Assembly (NCBI GenBank): GCA_037200985.1
Contig: JBBCGJ010000001.1
Location: 186,001-250,000 of the forward strand
Length of the DNA stretch: 64,000 nt
Source: Rhizomicrobium sp.
Lineage (GTDB): Bacteria > Pseudomonadota > Alphaproteobacteria > Micropepsales > Micropepsaceae
Direction: 5' to 3'
Shown: one piece after another, positions 46,870 to 56,725 of the stretch
How the letters are laid out: every line of letters begins with the position of its first letter
How positions within the stretch are numbered: the first letter of the stretch is position 1
The notes under the pieces: generated by a model
What the model was told of the DNA's origin: nothing
Database searches by the model: none
Seen by the model: only the letters and a program-made list of their open reading frames with translations
Made by a program: the position numbers and the translations under genes

Positions 46870-47847
46870 ATGCCCACCTATGAATTCGATGGCCCTGTAG
46901 TTATCGCCGACACTCCCGGAACCTTTCCCGTTGGTAACTCGGCCCTTGTTCAGGCCACGACGAGTGCGGCATCTGGCGGTACCGGAACATTCGCACAGGG
47001 GCTGGCGGTCAGTATTACGATGACGGGCTCGTCGTCTCACGATGGCGATCTCATCGGAATTCAATCCGGAGCGACTTACTCCGGCACCGGAACGTGCGAC
47101 GAGCTCCTGTGCATATTGAATTCCGCGGTTGCCAATAGCGGCAATACCGCCAAGGTTTTTGTCTCGGAGAATCAGCTCTACGTCTCTAACGGCGCAACAG
47201 TCGGCACCGCTTATATGTACGAGGCCAGAGCGCCCATCATCTCGGGCACGGGAACCGTTGCTGCAACGGGTGCTTTTCACGCCCCTCCGATGAAGCTTGC
47301 CGGCGTCACCACCGGCTATGGAATTCTTTGTGAAGGGACCGCCGACTACAACATCCTCGCCGGGTCGCTTAAAATTGGGGCCCTCTCCAATCCCGCCGCC
47401 GGCTATGCGCTGGATGTCACCGGGAACGTAACGATCTCGGGGGCGATCGGATCGGGCATTCACACGCTGGTGACCTCGAGCGATAACACCCCGCTCCTGG
47501 TTTTAAGCTGCTCGAGCGCTAACAGCATTGGCGTTAGCGCGACGATCAATAAGACCGGGGTCACCGGTCTGGCAACCAAAAACCTTGTTTTCGCCACCAG
47601 CAGTTCCATGGCGGACATCGTGATAGGTCCATCCACGGCGGCTCCTTTGGCCTTGGTCGTGAAGGGCAACGGCAATATCGGCATCGGCGTGACGACGCTC
47701 GGCACTTCCGCAGCCCGCGTCATCGGCATCGCCAATGGTGTCGCGCCCACCAGCAGCCCGGCGGGAATGGGACAGCTGTACGTCGAAAGCGGTGCACTGA
47801 AATATCGCGGCAGCAGCGGCACGGTAACGACGGTCGCGCCGGCGTAG
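46870..47847 (+). CDS. Tail-fibre-like / surface-repeat protein of unknown function
   Basis: 325 residues, rich in Gly, Ser, Thr, Ala and Val, with few charges and no transmembrane helix or signal peptide. It opens [19 protein letters not shown] and contains [15 protein letters not shown] and [16 protein letters not shown]. It ends [25 protein letters not shown] (partly quoted: [17 protein letters not shown]). Such closing segments occur in phage tail-fibre and beta-solenoid fibre proteins. No chaperone peptidase domain follows. ATG 46870 is preferred to 46861 because agagg lies nine bases upstream. The identity as a phage or surface fibre is a composition-based inference. Confidence 0.6.
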   Translation: MPTYEFDGPVVIADTPGTFPVGNSALVQATTSAASGGTGTFAQGLAVSITMTGSSSHDGDLIGIQSGATYSGTGTCDELLCILNSAVANSGNTAKVFVSENQLYVSNGATVGTAYMYEARAPIISGTGTVAATGAFHAPPMKLAGVTTGYGILCEGTADYNILAGSLKIGALSNPAAGYALDVTGNVTISGAIGSGIHTLVTSSDNTPLLVLSCSSANSIGVSATINKTGVTGLATKNLVFATSSSMADIVIGPSTAAPLALVVKGNGNIGIGVTTLGTSAARVIGIANGVAPTSSPAGMGQLYVESGALKYRGSSGTVTTVAPA

Positions 47848-47882
47848 ACGGCGCTTCCCGCATCGACAGCAAGGCAAACTCC

Positions 47883-48194
47883 GTGAAGCACATAAGACTG
47901 GACGGCATCGTGAACGAGGAAACCGGCGAGCCCGTCGATGCGGGGGCCGTCATCGTTGAGGCCATCACGAAGACGCCGGCGGCCGGCAGCCAAGGCATCA
48001 ATCCCATGGAGCAGCTACAGCGCATCCGCATCATCGACGCTGTGCTGAAGAGGAAAGACAGGGGAAGCCTCGACCTGGAAGACGCGGATTACGACCTCCT
48101 GGTGTCGATCTGGAAGGTCGTGCCCTTCCTGACCGTGCAGCGCGCGATCATCGAGCTGACGCGGCGCATCCTGGCTCCGGATGGGGCCTCATAA
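47883..48194 (+). CDS. Small protein of unknown function next to the tail-fibre-like gene
   Basis: 103 residues: MKHIRLDGIVNEETGEPVDAG, then an Ala/Gln-rich linker and a helical C-terminal half (LQRIRIIDAVLKRKDRGSLDLED, quoted in part, and RAIIELTRRIL). Soluble, no cysteine. The size and acidic/helical make-up suit a phage structural or tail-assembly accessory protein, but no family was recognised. Start is GTG with aagg upstream, 35 bp after the fibre-like gene, so the two form one unit. Confidence 0.6.
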   Translation: MKHIRLDGIVNEETGEPVDAGAVIVEAITKTPAAGSQGINPMEQLQRIRIIDAVLKRKDRGSLDLEDADYDLLVSIWKVVPFLTVQRAIIELTRRILAPDGAS

Positions 48195-48263
48195 AGCTGG
48201 CTCTCGTTGAATGAACTGACGAAAGGCGTTCGGCCGATGGGCCGCCAATGCGCACCGTCGAAG

Positions 48264-50267
48264 TCAGGGATTTAACATCCTGGGCGCGGCCCGTCGCGCC
48301 CAAGATGCGAACGCTTCGGCGACCTTGCGACTGCCAGGCTCGGACAAGTGGGAAATGTCCCGCATATAAAGATCGGGCCCCGCAATCATCCGGCAGACGC
48401 CGGAATCGCAAAACACCGGCACGGGGTCGAAGACGCCCATGGCGGGATGCCTCAACTTGAGTCGTTCTACCAGCCTTCGGAAGGACGACTGCTCCCCGAG
48501 GACCGCTGCCGTCGAGATGAGGCAAGTCTCGGCCGGCGGCTCGAAGGGACGGGCCATGCACTTGCGGACGTCGTAGGCCAAATGCGGTGTGTCATAGAAC
48601 AAGACCACTTTTACGCCACGGCGCTCGATAAAGGTGATGGTCCTGTCCAGGCCCACTTCGTAGGCCCGTTCGAGCGACAAACCCTTTGTTCCCGCTATGG
48701 ACATGAAATCGTCCGGCATCATGCTGCCGTCGGTCCAATCGCGCCTATGCCCCTGTGCGTCCCAGATGGGCCACAATGCGCTGATGATGACGAGCCGCAG
48801 GTTCGGATCGTGTTCGACGATGCCTTGCCACATCGCCTGCTGCTTCGCGATCAGTTTTCCGGCGCACGGATTTTCGGCCAGGTCGACGCCAGGCAGCCGG
48901 GCAATGGCGTCGGTCAATGGTTCGCAAGTTCCGATATTGAGCACGGTCTCCTTCGGAAAGACCGCCGCCATGCCCGGATAAAGATGATTGGCGTGGCTGT
49001 TTCCCAGCAGAAGGATCGTTGGGGGGCGTGGCGAACTCTGCATGCAGAACCACCAGCCGCCCACCTCTGGCCAGGGGTGGACCGCCTTGCAGGTGTCGTT
49101 GGTCAAGTTCGCCCAGTTCAATTCGATGTTGGAAGGCGTCCTGGCGAGGCGTTGATAGGGGTAAGGCATCGCGACAGCGGCTACGGCGAGGCAAGCCGCC
49201 GCGGCTGACAGCGCGCCAATCACGCGCCGATGCAGCCATCGCCGGCGTACCGGCTTTTCGACCAGCTCGTAGGTGGCCGCGGACAGCGCGACGGCCAGCA
49301 GGACGAGGGCGAGCTTCAGCCAACGATTGGTATCGATGTTGAATGCTTCGATCCGCGTGAGCACAAGCAACGGCCAATGCCACAGATAGAGCGGATAGCT
49401 GATGCGGCCGATATAGGTCGCGAGCCGGTTCGAGAGCAGAAACCGGCTGGGCCAGGATGCCGGTCCGGCCGCGATCACGAGCGCCGCCCCTGCGGTCGGG
49501 AGTACGGCGTACCAGCCCGGAAAGGCGATCTGGTCGGAGTAAAGAAAGGCCGGAACCAGGATCAGCAGAAGGCCCGACGAAGCGGCGATGGCGGCCCGCG
49601 TGCCGGCGTGCGGCGCGGCCGCGTCGACGCGGCGATTGGCGAGAACCGCGCCCAGCACGAATTCCCAAAGCCGTGTCGCCGGAAGGTAGAACACCGCCGT
49701 CGAATAGGCGTGCACAAATTCGACATTGAGGGCGAAGGACGCCAGACCGACCAGCAGCATGATCGTCCAGCGCCGCTTGCGGAACCACCACAGCAGGAGC
49801 GGCCATACCGCATAGAATTGCTCCTCGACGCCCAGCGACCATAGATGCAACAGCGGCTTCAGATCGCGATCGATGTCGAAATAACCCGCGTCCAGCCAGG
49901 AGGTGATGTTCGGCACGAAAAACACCGCCGCCAGGACGTCGCGCTTCAGCCGGGCGAACTCATCGGGCAGGAACAGGATCGCGCCCGCCACGAACACGGC
50001 AGCGAGTACGATCAGCAGCGCCGGAAGAATGCGGCGGGCGCGGCGCAGATAGAACTCGCGCGCGCGGAAAGTGCCGTCGTCCACGCCCTCAATGATGATC
50101 TTGGAGATCAGGAAGCCGGAAATGACGAAGAAGACGTCGACGCCGATGAAGCCGCCGGGAAAACGGAACGGTACGGCATGATAGCCGACCACCAGCAGGA
50201 CGGCCAAGGCACGCAAGCCATCGACGTCGGGCCGATAATGCAGCGCCGGCGCGCGGGACGCATCCAT
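48264..50267 (-). CDS. OafA-type acyltransferase with C-terminal SGNH domain
   Basis: 667 residues. An N-terminal acyltransferase-3 membrane domain (YRPDVDGLRALAVLLVVGYH, GFIGVDVFFVISGFLISK, FYLRRARRILPAL) is followed after about residue 400 by a periplasmic SGNH hydrolase/transferase domain: LLLGNSHANHLYPGM (Ser nucleophile) and MRDISHLSEPGSRK (Asp-x2-His). Two-part enzymes of this kind O-acetylate O-antigen or other surface glycans. The ATG at 50267 is chosen because the family N-terminus starts there. It follows the SDR gene by 10 bp. Confidence 0.9.
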   Translation of the reverse strand: MDASRAPALHYRPDVDGLRALAVLLVVGYHAVPFRFPGGFIGVDVFFVISGFLISKIIIEGVDDGTFRAREFYLRRARRILPALLIVLAAVFVAGAILFLPDEFARLKRDVLAAVFFVPNITSWLDAGYFDIDRDLKPLLHLWSLGVEEQFYAVWPLLLWWFRKRRWTIMLLVGLASFALNVEFVHAYSTAVFYLPATRLWEFVLGAVLANRRVDAAAPHAGTRAAIAASSGLLLILVPAFLYSDQIAFPGWYAVLPTAGAALVIAAGPASWPSRFLLSNRLATYIGRISYPLYLWHWPLLVLTRIEAFNIDTNRWLKLALVLLAVALSAATYELVEKPVRRRWLHRRVIGALSAAAACLAVAAVAMPYPYQRLARTPSNIELNWANLTNDTCKAVHPWPEVGGWWFCMQSSPRPPTILLLGNSHANHLYPGMAAVFPKETVLNIGTCEPLTDAIARLPGVDLAENPCAGKLIAKQQAMWQGIVEHDPNLRLVIISALWPIWDAQGHRRDWTDGSMMPDDFMSIAGTKGLSLERAYEVGLDRTITFIERRGVKVVLFYDTPHLAYDVRKCMARPFEPPAETCLISTAAVLGEQSSFRRLVERLKLRHPAMGVFDPVPVFCDSGVCRMIAGPDLYMRDISHLSEPGSRKVAEAFASWARRAAPRMLNP

Positions 50268-50277
50268 CTGTGTGGGT

Positions 50278-51267
50278 TCAGACAAATTCACCCGATGGCG
50301 ATTCGGTCTTCCATCGCCGCAATCCCTCTTCCAGGTCTGTCTCGAAGCTATAACCAAGTTGCGTCAGGACGCTGGGTACGATGTTGGTGGAGCGGAAAAG
50401 CTTCATTACCCGTCCGCGATTGACCGATGTCTTCATGCCGATCGCCGCCAGCACTTCGAATGCGAGGCCGCCGAGCAGCATCAGCCACATCGGCACGATC
50501 AGGCGCGGCATCCGGTAGCCCGCGACGGCGGCGAAGGCCGCGCAGATGTCGCGTGTCGTATAGCGTGCCGGATAGGCGAGATTGTAGGTCGTTTCCTCGC
50601 GCCCCAGGTCGCGCACGAAGCCGATCGACCGGACCAGCTCGCCGACATAGGCGCAGGACTTCACGGTATCGGTGCGGCCGGGATAGACGAACCGGCCCCC
50701 TTTCAGCAGCGCCGCCATGCGGGTGAAATTGCCGCGCTCGCCCGGGCCGAATATGACGGCCGGGCGGACGATGACCAGCTGGCGCCCGGCAGCGACCCGC
50801 CGCCAGGCCCGATGAATTTCCTCGGCCTGGTATTTGGAGCGGCCATAGGCGGACTCCGGACTGAGCGTCCCGTCCTCGTCGAGCGGAGCTTCCGTCGGCC
50901 CATAGACCGAGATCGAACTCAGAAAGATCATCCGGTGCGCGCCGATCGCATCGGCGAAGGCGCAGATGCGCAGGGCGCCCAGCACGTTGGTCCAGAAATA
51001 CTCCCAATCCTCGTGACCGGGCGTGGTGTGGACTGCGGCCAGGTTATAGACCTCGGCATCGGGGAATTCGCCCGGGATCGCGATCGGCTGGCGGACGTCG
51101 GCGCGGACATATTCGACGCCCTCCACCTTGCGGGCGACGTCGTTGAGGTCGGCCGAGACCAGCCGGCCATACTGGCCGGATTTGACCAGTTCGGAGAGAA
51201 GGCGGGTTCCGATAAACCCGGCGCCGCCGAACACGATCGCGGTTTTCGATGATCCTGGAGCCGGCAC
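50278..51267 (-). CDS. NAD-dependent sugar-nucleotide epimerase/dehydratase
   Basis: 329 residues, extended SDR. VFGGAGFIGTRLL (NAD motif), FLSSISVYGPTEAP (Ser) and SAYGRSKYQAEEIH (Tyr-x3-Lys). The C-terminal third is hydrophobic (LIVPMWLMLLGGLAFEVLAAIG), as in membrane-associated sugar/sterol SDRs. Co-directional with the SGNH acyltransferase gene, 10 bp apart. Substrate not determined. Confidence 0.82.
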   Translation of the reverse strand: MPAPGSSKTAIVFGGAGFIGTRLLSELVKSGQYGRLVSADLNDVARKVEGVEYVRADVRQPIAIPGEFPDAEVYNLAAVHTTPGHEDWEYFWTNVLGALRICAFADAIGAHRMIFLSSISVYGPTEAPLDEDGTLSPESAYGRSKYQAEEIHRAWRRVAAGRQLVIVRPAVIFGPGERGNFTRMAALLKGGRFVYPGRTDTVKSCAYVGELVRSIGFVRDLGREETTYNLAYPARYTTRDICAAFAAVAGYRMPRLIVPMWLMLLGGLAFEVLAAIGMKTSVNRGRVMKLFRSTNIVPSVLTQLGYSFETDLEEGLRRWKTESPSGEFV

Positions 51268-51514
51268 TTAGTCCCCCAATCGGCGCGGAATGATCAAGTT
51301 GCGCCACCAAACGTCATGTATTCGATAGGCCGCCGGATGAAAAGCGGTTCGCGCAGCGGACCTGTCCGCAGCGCCGCGGATCGCGTTTTAAGGCTCCATC
51401 GCCGCACCTCGGACCAGGTACATGCCACATCGCGGCTTGCAGATGACGGGGGTTTCGTAGGAAAAGAACAGCACAATCGAAAATGTTGGCATCGGGCGCC
51501 GGAGGCCCAGTCGT

Positions 51515-52243
51515 ATGAGCATTCGTGGCGTGAAACACCCTGCGGCGTTCCTCGACTATCTGGCCGGGACCAAGTTCTCCGGGATGGACCGGATGGATTT
51601 CGACTTCGCACCGCCCGCTGACAGAATAAAGGTTATCGAAGATCTGGTTCGCGGGAAGTCCTGCCTGCACATAGGCTGTTGCGATCACATTCCGGCCATT
51701 CGGGAGAAGATCCAAACCGGTGAGTGGCTGCATGGGCGCCTCACCAAAGCGGCGTCATATTGTCTCGGCGTGGACATCAACGCGGAATCGGTCGCCATCG
51801 CGAAGAAGGAATCCGGTCTCGACAACATGATCATTGCCGATATCACAAACCCGACCCCGGTTGTCGAGATCGCCGATCGGCATTGGGATTATGTGGTCTT
51901 CGCCGAAGTCCTGGAGCACATCGGCAACCCGGTCGCTTTCGTACGGACATTTCTGGAAACCTATCGCGGCAAGGTGGACTATTGCGTGTTCACGGTGCCC
52001 AATGGCTTCAACGCCGGCAATATCCGCGGTGCATTCTCGGGCTCCGAGACGAACAACACCGATCATCGATTCTGGTTCACGCCCTTCACCATTTCGAAGG
52101 TCGCCTACGATGCGGGACTCGATCCTTTGTCCATCGAGCCCGCTTGCATCATCAAGCCCAACCCGATCAAGCGCGCGATCCTGGCGCTGTTTCCGATGCT
52201 GGCTTCGACTCTCATTTTCGTGGGCGCGACGAAGCAGCCGTGA
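51515..52243 (+). CDS. Class I SAM-dependent methyltransferase
   Basis: 242 residues. The AdoMet loop is degenerate (CLHIGCCDHIP) but GVDINAESVAIAKKE and DYVVFAEVLEHIGNP are typical class I features. HRFWFTPFTISKVAYDAGL resembles glycan-linked methyltransferases. First of two adjacent methyltransferase genes upstream of algD; likely modifies a sugar or lipid-linked intermediate. The 247-bp upstream gap, divergent from the SDR gene, probably holds its promoter. Confidence 0.8.
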   Translation: MSIRGVKHPAAFLDYLAGTKFSGMDRMDFDFAPPADRIKVIEDLVRGKSCLHIGCCDHIPAIREKIQTGEWLHGRLTKAASYCLGVDINAESVAIAKKESGLDNMIIADITNPTPVVEIADRHWDYVVFAEVLEHIGNPVAFVRTFLETYRGKVDYCVFTVPNGFNAGNIRGAFSGSETNNTDHRFWFTPFTISKVAYDAGLDPLSIEPACIIKPNPIKRAILALFPMLASTLIFVGATKQP

Positions 52244-52276
52244 CGTCGGGCCGGTTTCGGACCAGGGGCAGAGTTG

Positions 52277-53017
52277 ATGGCCGGTATCGCGGCGAGAGCC
52301 AAGGAATGGGGGATGCGGCAGCAATTCCTCCCCGGGCCGCTCGGCATTTTCGTCAACCCAGGCTATATTTCGCGACGCGGACTGCAATTGGCAATCGCGA
52401 AATATGCGCCGCAATTCAAAGGCCGTTTGCTCGATCTGGGTTGCGGCCGCAAACCCTACCGGCCGCTCTTCGCCAACGTTTCCGAATATGTCGGCGTCGA
52501 TGTCGAGGTCTCCGGTCACGAGACCAAGCGCATGGAAGTCGACGTCTATTACGACGGCAAGACGCTGCCCTTTCCGGACGATCATTTCGACGGAATATTC
52601 AGCTCGGAAGTGTTCGAACATGTCTTCAATTTGCCCGCGATCCTGAACGAACTTCATCGGGTGCTGCGTCCCGGCGGAATCATGCTGATCACCGTTCCGT
52701 TCGCGGTCGAGGAACACGAGGTTCCCTACGATTTCGGTCGCTATTCGTCTTTCGGGCTCAAGCACATCCTCGAGACGGCGGGATTCGAAATCCGCATCCA
52801 GGAAAAACGCGGGACCTTCATCGCGGCGCTCACGCAATACGTGGTGTCCTATCTCGCGCGGCGCTGGCCCCTGTCGAAGAGCACCGCCGTGCGGTTGATC
52901 GTCACGCCGATCCTGTTCGCGCCGATCAACGCCATCGGCATGCTGTTCGCTGCCATCCTGCCGAAGGACCAAAGCCTATTCATCAGTAATGTCGTGGTGG
53001 CGTCGAAGCCGGGATGA
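52277..53017 (+). CDS. Class I SAM-dependent methyltransferase
   Basis: 246 residues. LLDLGCGRKPYRPLF (AdoMet loop), GVDVEVSGHE, FDGIFSSEVFEHV and LHRVLRPGGIMLITVPF are clear Methyltransf_11-type motifs. A hydrophobic stretch near the C-terminus (VTPILFAPINAIGMLFAAIL) suggests contact with the membrane or a lipid-linked substrate. ATG 52277 preferred to TTG 52274. Lies 33 bp after the preceding methyltransferase. Confidence 0.85.
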   Translation: MAGIAARAKEWGMRQQFLPGPLGIFVNPGYISRRGLQLAIAKYAPQFKGRLLDLGCGRKPYRPLFANVSEYVGVDVEVSGHETKRMEVDVYYDGKTLPFPDDHFDGIFSSEVFEHVFNLPAILNELHRVLRPGGIMLITVPFAVEEHEVPYDFGRYSSFGLKHILETAGFEIRIQEKRGTFIAALTQYVVSYLARRWPLSKSTAVRLIVTPILFAPINAIGMLFAAILPKDQSLFISNVVVASKPG

Positions 53018-53202
53018 CATAGCGGATCGCATAGAGTAATGGACCGCCGGTTTGGGCGCCGTATTGCGATGCCGCTTTGCAGATTTCCTCAGGGGCTCAA
53101 GTCTTTGACTTCCCGGGCGCCGGTTTGTTATCGTGCTGGTGCATACCCCCACGAAATTCTCTGTCGAGCCGGCGGAGCTCGCTGTCGGACCGGATAAAAT
53201 TG

Positions 53203-54522
53203 ATGAACGTTGCCATCTTCGGCTTGGGTTATGTGGGCGTGGTTTCCGGAAGCTGCATCGCACGGGACGGGCATCGCGTCATCGGCGTCGATCCGGTCAA
53301 GGAAAAGGTCGACGCGATCAACCAGGGCCGCTCGCCCATTGTTGAGCCCGGCCTGGGCGAGTTGATCCAGACCTTGCGGCAAAGCGAGATGATATCGGCG
53401 ACGCAGGACGTGCTGTCGGCCGTCAAAGCCTCCGAGCTGATCATCGTCTGCGTCGGCACGCCCAGCATGGTGAACGGCAATCTCGACCTCCGTTACGTGC
53501 ATGCCGCCCTGGCGGAAATCGGCCGCGCGCTCGCCGAGGTCGATGCCTATCGCGTCGTCATGGTTCGAAGCACCGTTCTGCCCGGTACCGTACTCGGCGA
53601 GGCACTGGCGATTCTCGAGCGCGAATCCGGCAAGCGCGCCGGCGTCGATTTCGGCCTCTGCTTCAATCCGGAATTCCTGCGCGAAGGCACGGCGATCCAG
53701 GACTATCTGTCGCCGCCCAAGACCGTCATCGGCGCCATGGAAGGCGACGAGCGTTCGGTGGCCGTGGCCAAAGCGCTGTACGAGGGCCTCACCGCGCCCC
53801 TGATGGTCGTGACCATTCCGGTGGCCGAGATGGTCAAGTACATGGACAATACCTGGCACGCGCTCAAGGTGGCATTCGGCAACGAAGTCGGCTCGATCTG
53901 CAAGAAGCTCGGCATCGACAGCCACGAGGCCATGGCGATCTTCGTGCAGGACACGAAGCTGAACCTGTCGCCCTATTATCTGTGGCCGGGCTTCGCGTTC
54001 GGCGGTTCCTGCCTGCCGAAGGACGTGCGGGCGCTTACCTATCGCGGGCGCAGCCTGGATCTGTCGCTGCCGCTCCTCGAAAGCCTGTTGCCGAGCAACC
54101 AGTTTCATATCGACCGCGCCTTCGACATGATCGCGGCCGACGGGCGCCGTCGCATCGGCGTGTCGGGACTTAGCTTCAAGGCCGGCACCGACGATTTGCG
54201 TGAAAGCCCGATCGTGCAATTGGTCGAGCGCCTGATCGGCAAGGGCTATGAGCTTCGTATCTATGATCCGGACGTCCGCCTCGCCTCCATCGGCGGCGCC
54301 AACCAGCGCTATATCCTCGAACACATCCGGCACATTTCGCGCCTGATGGTGGACACGCCGGAAGATCTCGTCCGGGATTGCGACATCCTGATCTTGTCGA
54401 AAAAGGACGAACACACCGCGAAAGTCGTCGATCTGGCGCGTGAGGGCCAGGCGATCGTCGATCTCGTCCGGGCGGCGCCGGGACGGCGGCACGAAGAAAG
54501 CTATCATGGCATCTGCTGGTAA
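53203..54522 (+). CDS. algD: GDP-mannose 6-dehydrogenase
   Basis: 439 residues. Oxidises GDP-mannose twice to GDP-mannuronate. NAD motif FGLGYVGVV, INQGRSPIVEPGL, VRSTVLPGTV, NPEFLREGTAI, catalytic Cys270 in GFAFGGSCLPKDVRALTY, LSFKAGTDDLRESP, and the ending GICW, which I recall for Pseudomonas AlgD. The match along the whole length favours AlgD over UDP-glucose dehydrogenase. The ATG at 53203 sets the NAD motif at the N-terminus. No alg8/alg44-like synthase is seen, so the mannuronate probably enters a repeat-unit glycan. The following glycosyltransferase overlaps by 17 bp. Confidence 0.92.
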   Translation: MNVAIFGLGYVGVVSGSCIARDGHRVIGVDPVKEKVDAINQGRSPIVEPGLGELIQTLRQSEMISATQDVLSAVKASELIIVCVGTPSMVNGNLDLRYVHAALAEIGRALAEVDAYRVVMVRSTVLPGTVLGEALAILERESGKRAGVDFGLCFNPEFLREGTAIQDYLSPPKTVIGAMEGDERSVAVAKALYEGLTAPLMVVTIPVAEMVKYMDNTWHALKVAFGNEVGSICKKLGIDSHEAMAIFVQDTKLNLSPYYLWPGFAFGGSCLPKDVRALTYRGRSLDLSLPLLESLLPSNQFHIDRAFDMIAADGRRRIGVSGLSFKAGTDDLRESPIVQLVERLIGKGYELRIYDPDVRLASIGGANQRYILEHIRHISRLMVDTPEDLVRDCDILILSKKDEHTAKVVDLAREGQAIVDLVRAAPGRRHEESYHGICW

Positions 54523-55759
54523 GCGCCCCGGCGTTCTGATCATCGTACAGAATCTGCCGGTGCCGTTCGACGCGCGCGTCTGGCAGGAATCGACGACATT
54601 GACCGCCGCCGGCTACGACGTCAGCGTCATCTGCCCCAAAGGCAAGGGCTATACCGCGGCCCACGAAGTGCTCGACGGCGTGAACATCTATCGCCACGAC
54701 ATGCCGTTCGAGGCCAACAGCGCGGTCGGCTTCCTAGTCGAGTACGCCGTGGCGCTGTTCCACGAGACCCGTTTGGCGTGGCGCGTTCTGTTCCGGCACG
54801 GCTTCACCGTGGTCCACGCCTGCAATCCGCCCGACCTGATCTTTCTGGTGGCGCTGCCCTTCAAGCTGCTCGGAAAGAAATTCGTGTTCGACCAGCACGA
54901 CATCGTGCCGGAATTGTTCGAGGCGAAGTTCGCCCGGCGCGGCTTCTTCTATTGGCTGCTGCGGATGTTCGAGCGGATGACCTTCGCTTGCGCGAACATT
55001 TCGATCGCTACCAACGGTTCCTACCGCGAAATCGCGGTCGGCCGAGGCGGGATGAAGCCCGATCGCGTCTTCGTGGTCCGCAGCGGACCCAAGCTCGAGC
55101 GGTTGCGGCTCATGCCGCCCGATGCCGCACTGCGTCGCGGCCGGCGGTATCTGGTCGGCTATCTGGGCGTCATCGGAACCAGCGAGGGGCTTGACGGCCT
55201 GCTGCAGGGCATCGACCACATCGTCAACAAACGCGGCCGGAAGGACGTGCAATTCGTCATTGTCGGCGGCGGCCCCGAACTCGAGAATATCCAGCGCATG
55301 GCGGGCGAGATGGGTCTGGCGGACGACATCATCTTCACCGGCCGGGTATCGGACGAGGAGCTCCTGCGCTGGCTGAACACAGCCGATGTCTGCGTCAACG
55401 CGGACGCCGTGAACACGATGAACGACCTGTCGACCATGAACAAGATCGTCGAATACATGGCGCTGGGAAAGCCGATCGTGCAGTTCGATCTGCGCGAGGG
55501 ACGGGTTTCCGCCGGCGAGTCCTCGCTCTACGCGAAGGCGAATGACTGGGAGGATTTCGGCGATAAGGTGATCGCCCTTCTGGACGATCCGGCCAAGCGG
55601 GAGGCGATGGGCGCGTTCGGCCGTCGCCGGGTCGAAACCGAACTCGCATGGCAATACGAAGCGCCGAAGCTGCTCGCGGCTTACGCGCGCGTTGCGCCGG
55701 TCGCGGGAACCGCCCGCACCCCGGAGCAACCCGGCCCTATCAAGAGTGAAGTGTCATGA
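54506..55759 (+). CDS. GT4-type glycosyltransferase
   Basis: 417 residues, GT-B fold. N-terminal domain with IIVQNLPVPFDARVWQE and FDQHDIVPE; C-terminal domain with GYLGVIGTSEGLDGLL, FVIVGGGPELE and the donor-site motif NDLSTMNKIVEYMALGKPIV (EX7E-like). Retaining transferase using a nucleotide sugar at the cytoplasmic membrane face. Its overlap with algD suggests it may use GDP-mannuronate or another GDP sugar, as inference. A methyltransferase gene overlaps its end (ATGA). Confidence 0.9.
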   Translation: MASAGKRPGVLIIVQNLPVPFDARVWQESTTLTAAGYDVSVICPKGKGYTAAHEVLDGVNIYRHDMPFEANSAVGFLVEYAVALFHETRLAWRVLFRHGFTVVHACNPPDLIFLVALPFKLLGKKFVFDQHDIVPELFEAKFARRGFFYWLLRMFERMTFACANISIATNGSYREIAVGRGGMKPDRVFVVRSGPKLERLRLMPPDAALRRGRRYLVGYLGVIGTSEGLDGLLQGIDHIVNKRGRKDVQFVIVGGGPELENIQRMAGEMGLADDIIFTGRVSDEELLRWLNTADVCVNADAVNTMNDLSTMNKIVEYMALGKPIVQFDLREGRVSAGESSLYAKANDWEDFGDKVIALLDDPAKREAMGAFGRRRVETELAWQYEAPKLLAAYARVAPVAGTARTPEQPGPIKSEVS

Positions 55760-56496
55760 CCGCATCGGAAGCCGCCAGCAAGACCGCCGCCTATTTCGAC
55801 AGCGAGTCGCCGACCTGGGACGACCGCTATGTGCGCCAGAGCCATTTTCGCACGCGCCTGGAGACCTTGCGCAATTGGCTGGCCGCGCTGCCGCCCAATC
55901 TGAGCGTGCTGGATTTCGGCTGCGGTACCGGCGTCGCATCGGCGCAGCTCGCGAGCTTGGGCCATCGCCCGACCGGCGTGGACATTTCCGAGAAGATGGT
56001 CGAGACCTCCCGCGCCGCGCTGCAGCGCTCGGGCATTCCCGAAGACCGGTTCACCTTCGAGCATATTTCGCCCGACGGCCGGGGCGCGTATCTCGAGAAG
56101 ACCTATGACGGCATGGTGAGCCTCGGGGTCTTCGAATATACCGACGATCCCGCCGCGCTGCTGAAGCTGCTCACCACTCGCATCAGGCCGGGCGGATTTC
56201 TGATCATGTCGGGTCCGAACCGCCGCAGCCCGGTGCGCTGGATGGAACATTTCGTTTTTCGCCATCCGCGCTATTTCGCGGTGATCCCGGGGCTCAAACG
56301 GCTCGCCTCGCCGGACAGCTACAAGCACTATCAAAAGCACCAATTCGTGGCCGGCGAACTCGCCGCCTTGCTGGACAGTTGCGGGATGACCTTGGAGCGG
56401 ACCTTCTATCACGGCGGTCCGTCGGTCCTGGGAGGGCTCGAGCATACGCCGTGGCTGGGCATGACGATGATCCTGCAGTTCAAGAAGCGGCCCTGA
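55756..56496 (+). CDS. Class I SAM-dependent methyltransferase
   Basis: 246 residues. VLDFGCGTGVASAQLA (AdoMet loop), GVDISEKMVE, YDGMVSLGVFEYTDDP and IRPGGFLIMSGPN. Translationally coupled to the preceding glycosyltransferase by a 4-bp overlap, which suggests methylation of the sugar that enzyme adds. Followed by a 229-bp gap before the heptose genes. Confidence 0.85.
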   Translation: MTASEAASKTAAYFDSESPTWDDRYVRQSHFRTRLETLRNWLAALPPNLSVLDFGCGTGVASAQLASLGHRPTGVDISEKMVETSRAALQRSGIPEDRFTFEHISPDGRGAYLEKTYDGMVSLGVFEYTDDPAALLKLLTTRIRPGGFLIMSGPNRRSPVRWMEHFVFRHPRYFAVIPGLKRLASPDSYKHYQKHQFVAGELAALLDSCGMTLERTFYHGGPSVLGGLEHTPWLGMTMILQFKKRP

Positions 56497-56725
56497 TGGA
56501 TCTGGCGGCTCGCCACGCGCCGCCGCCGGTTCCCGCCCGGCCTCTGTTGCAATGCGGTGGCCATTTGCTAATTAGAGGCCTTGTCTGGGGTGTTGGGGCT
56601 CTTGGGCCTAGGACGCGGCGCCGGAAGGTTGTCCAAATTCTCTTGCGTGGGCGTGAGGGATTGCTGCGCCGGCCGTCGCGCCGATCGCGGCCTTACGCCG
56701 GCGGCGCGGGTAAAAAGGGGTTTTG

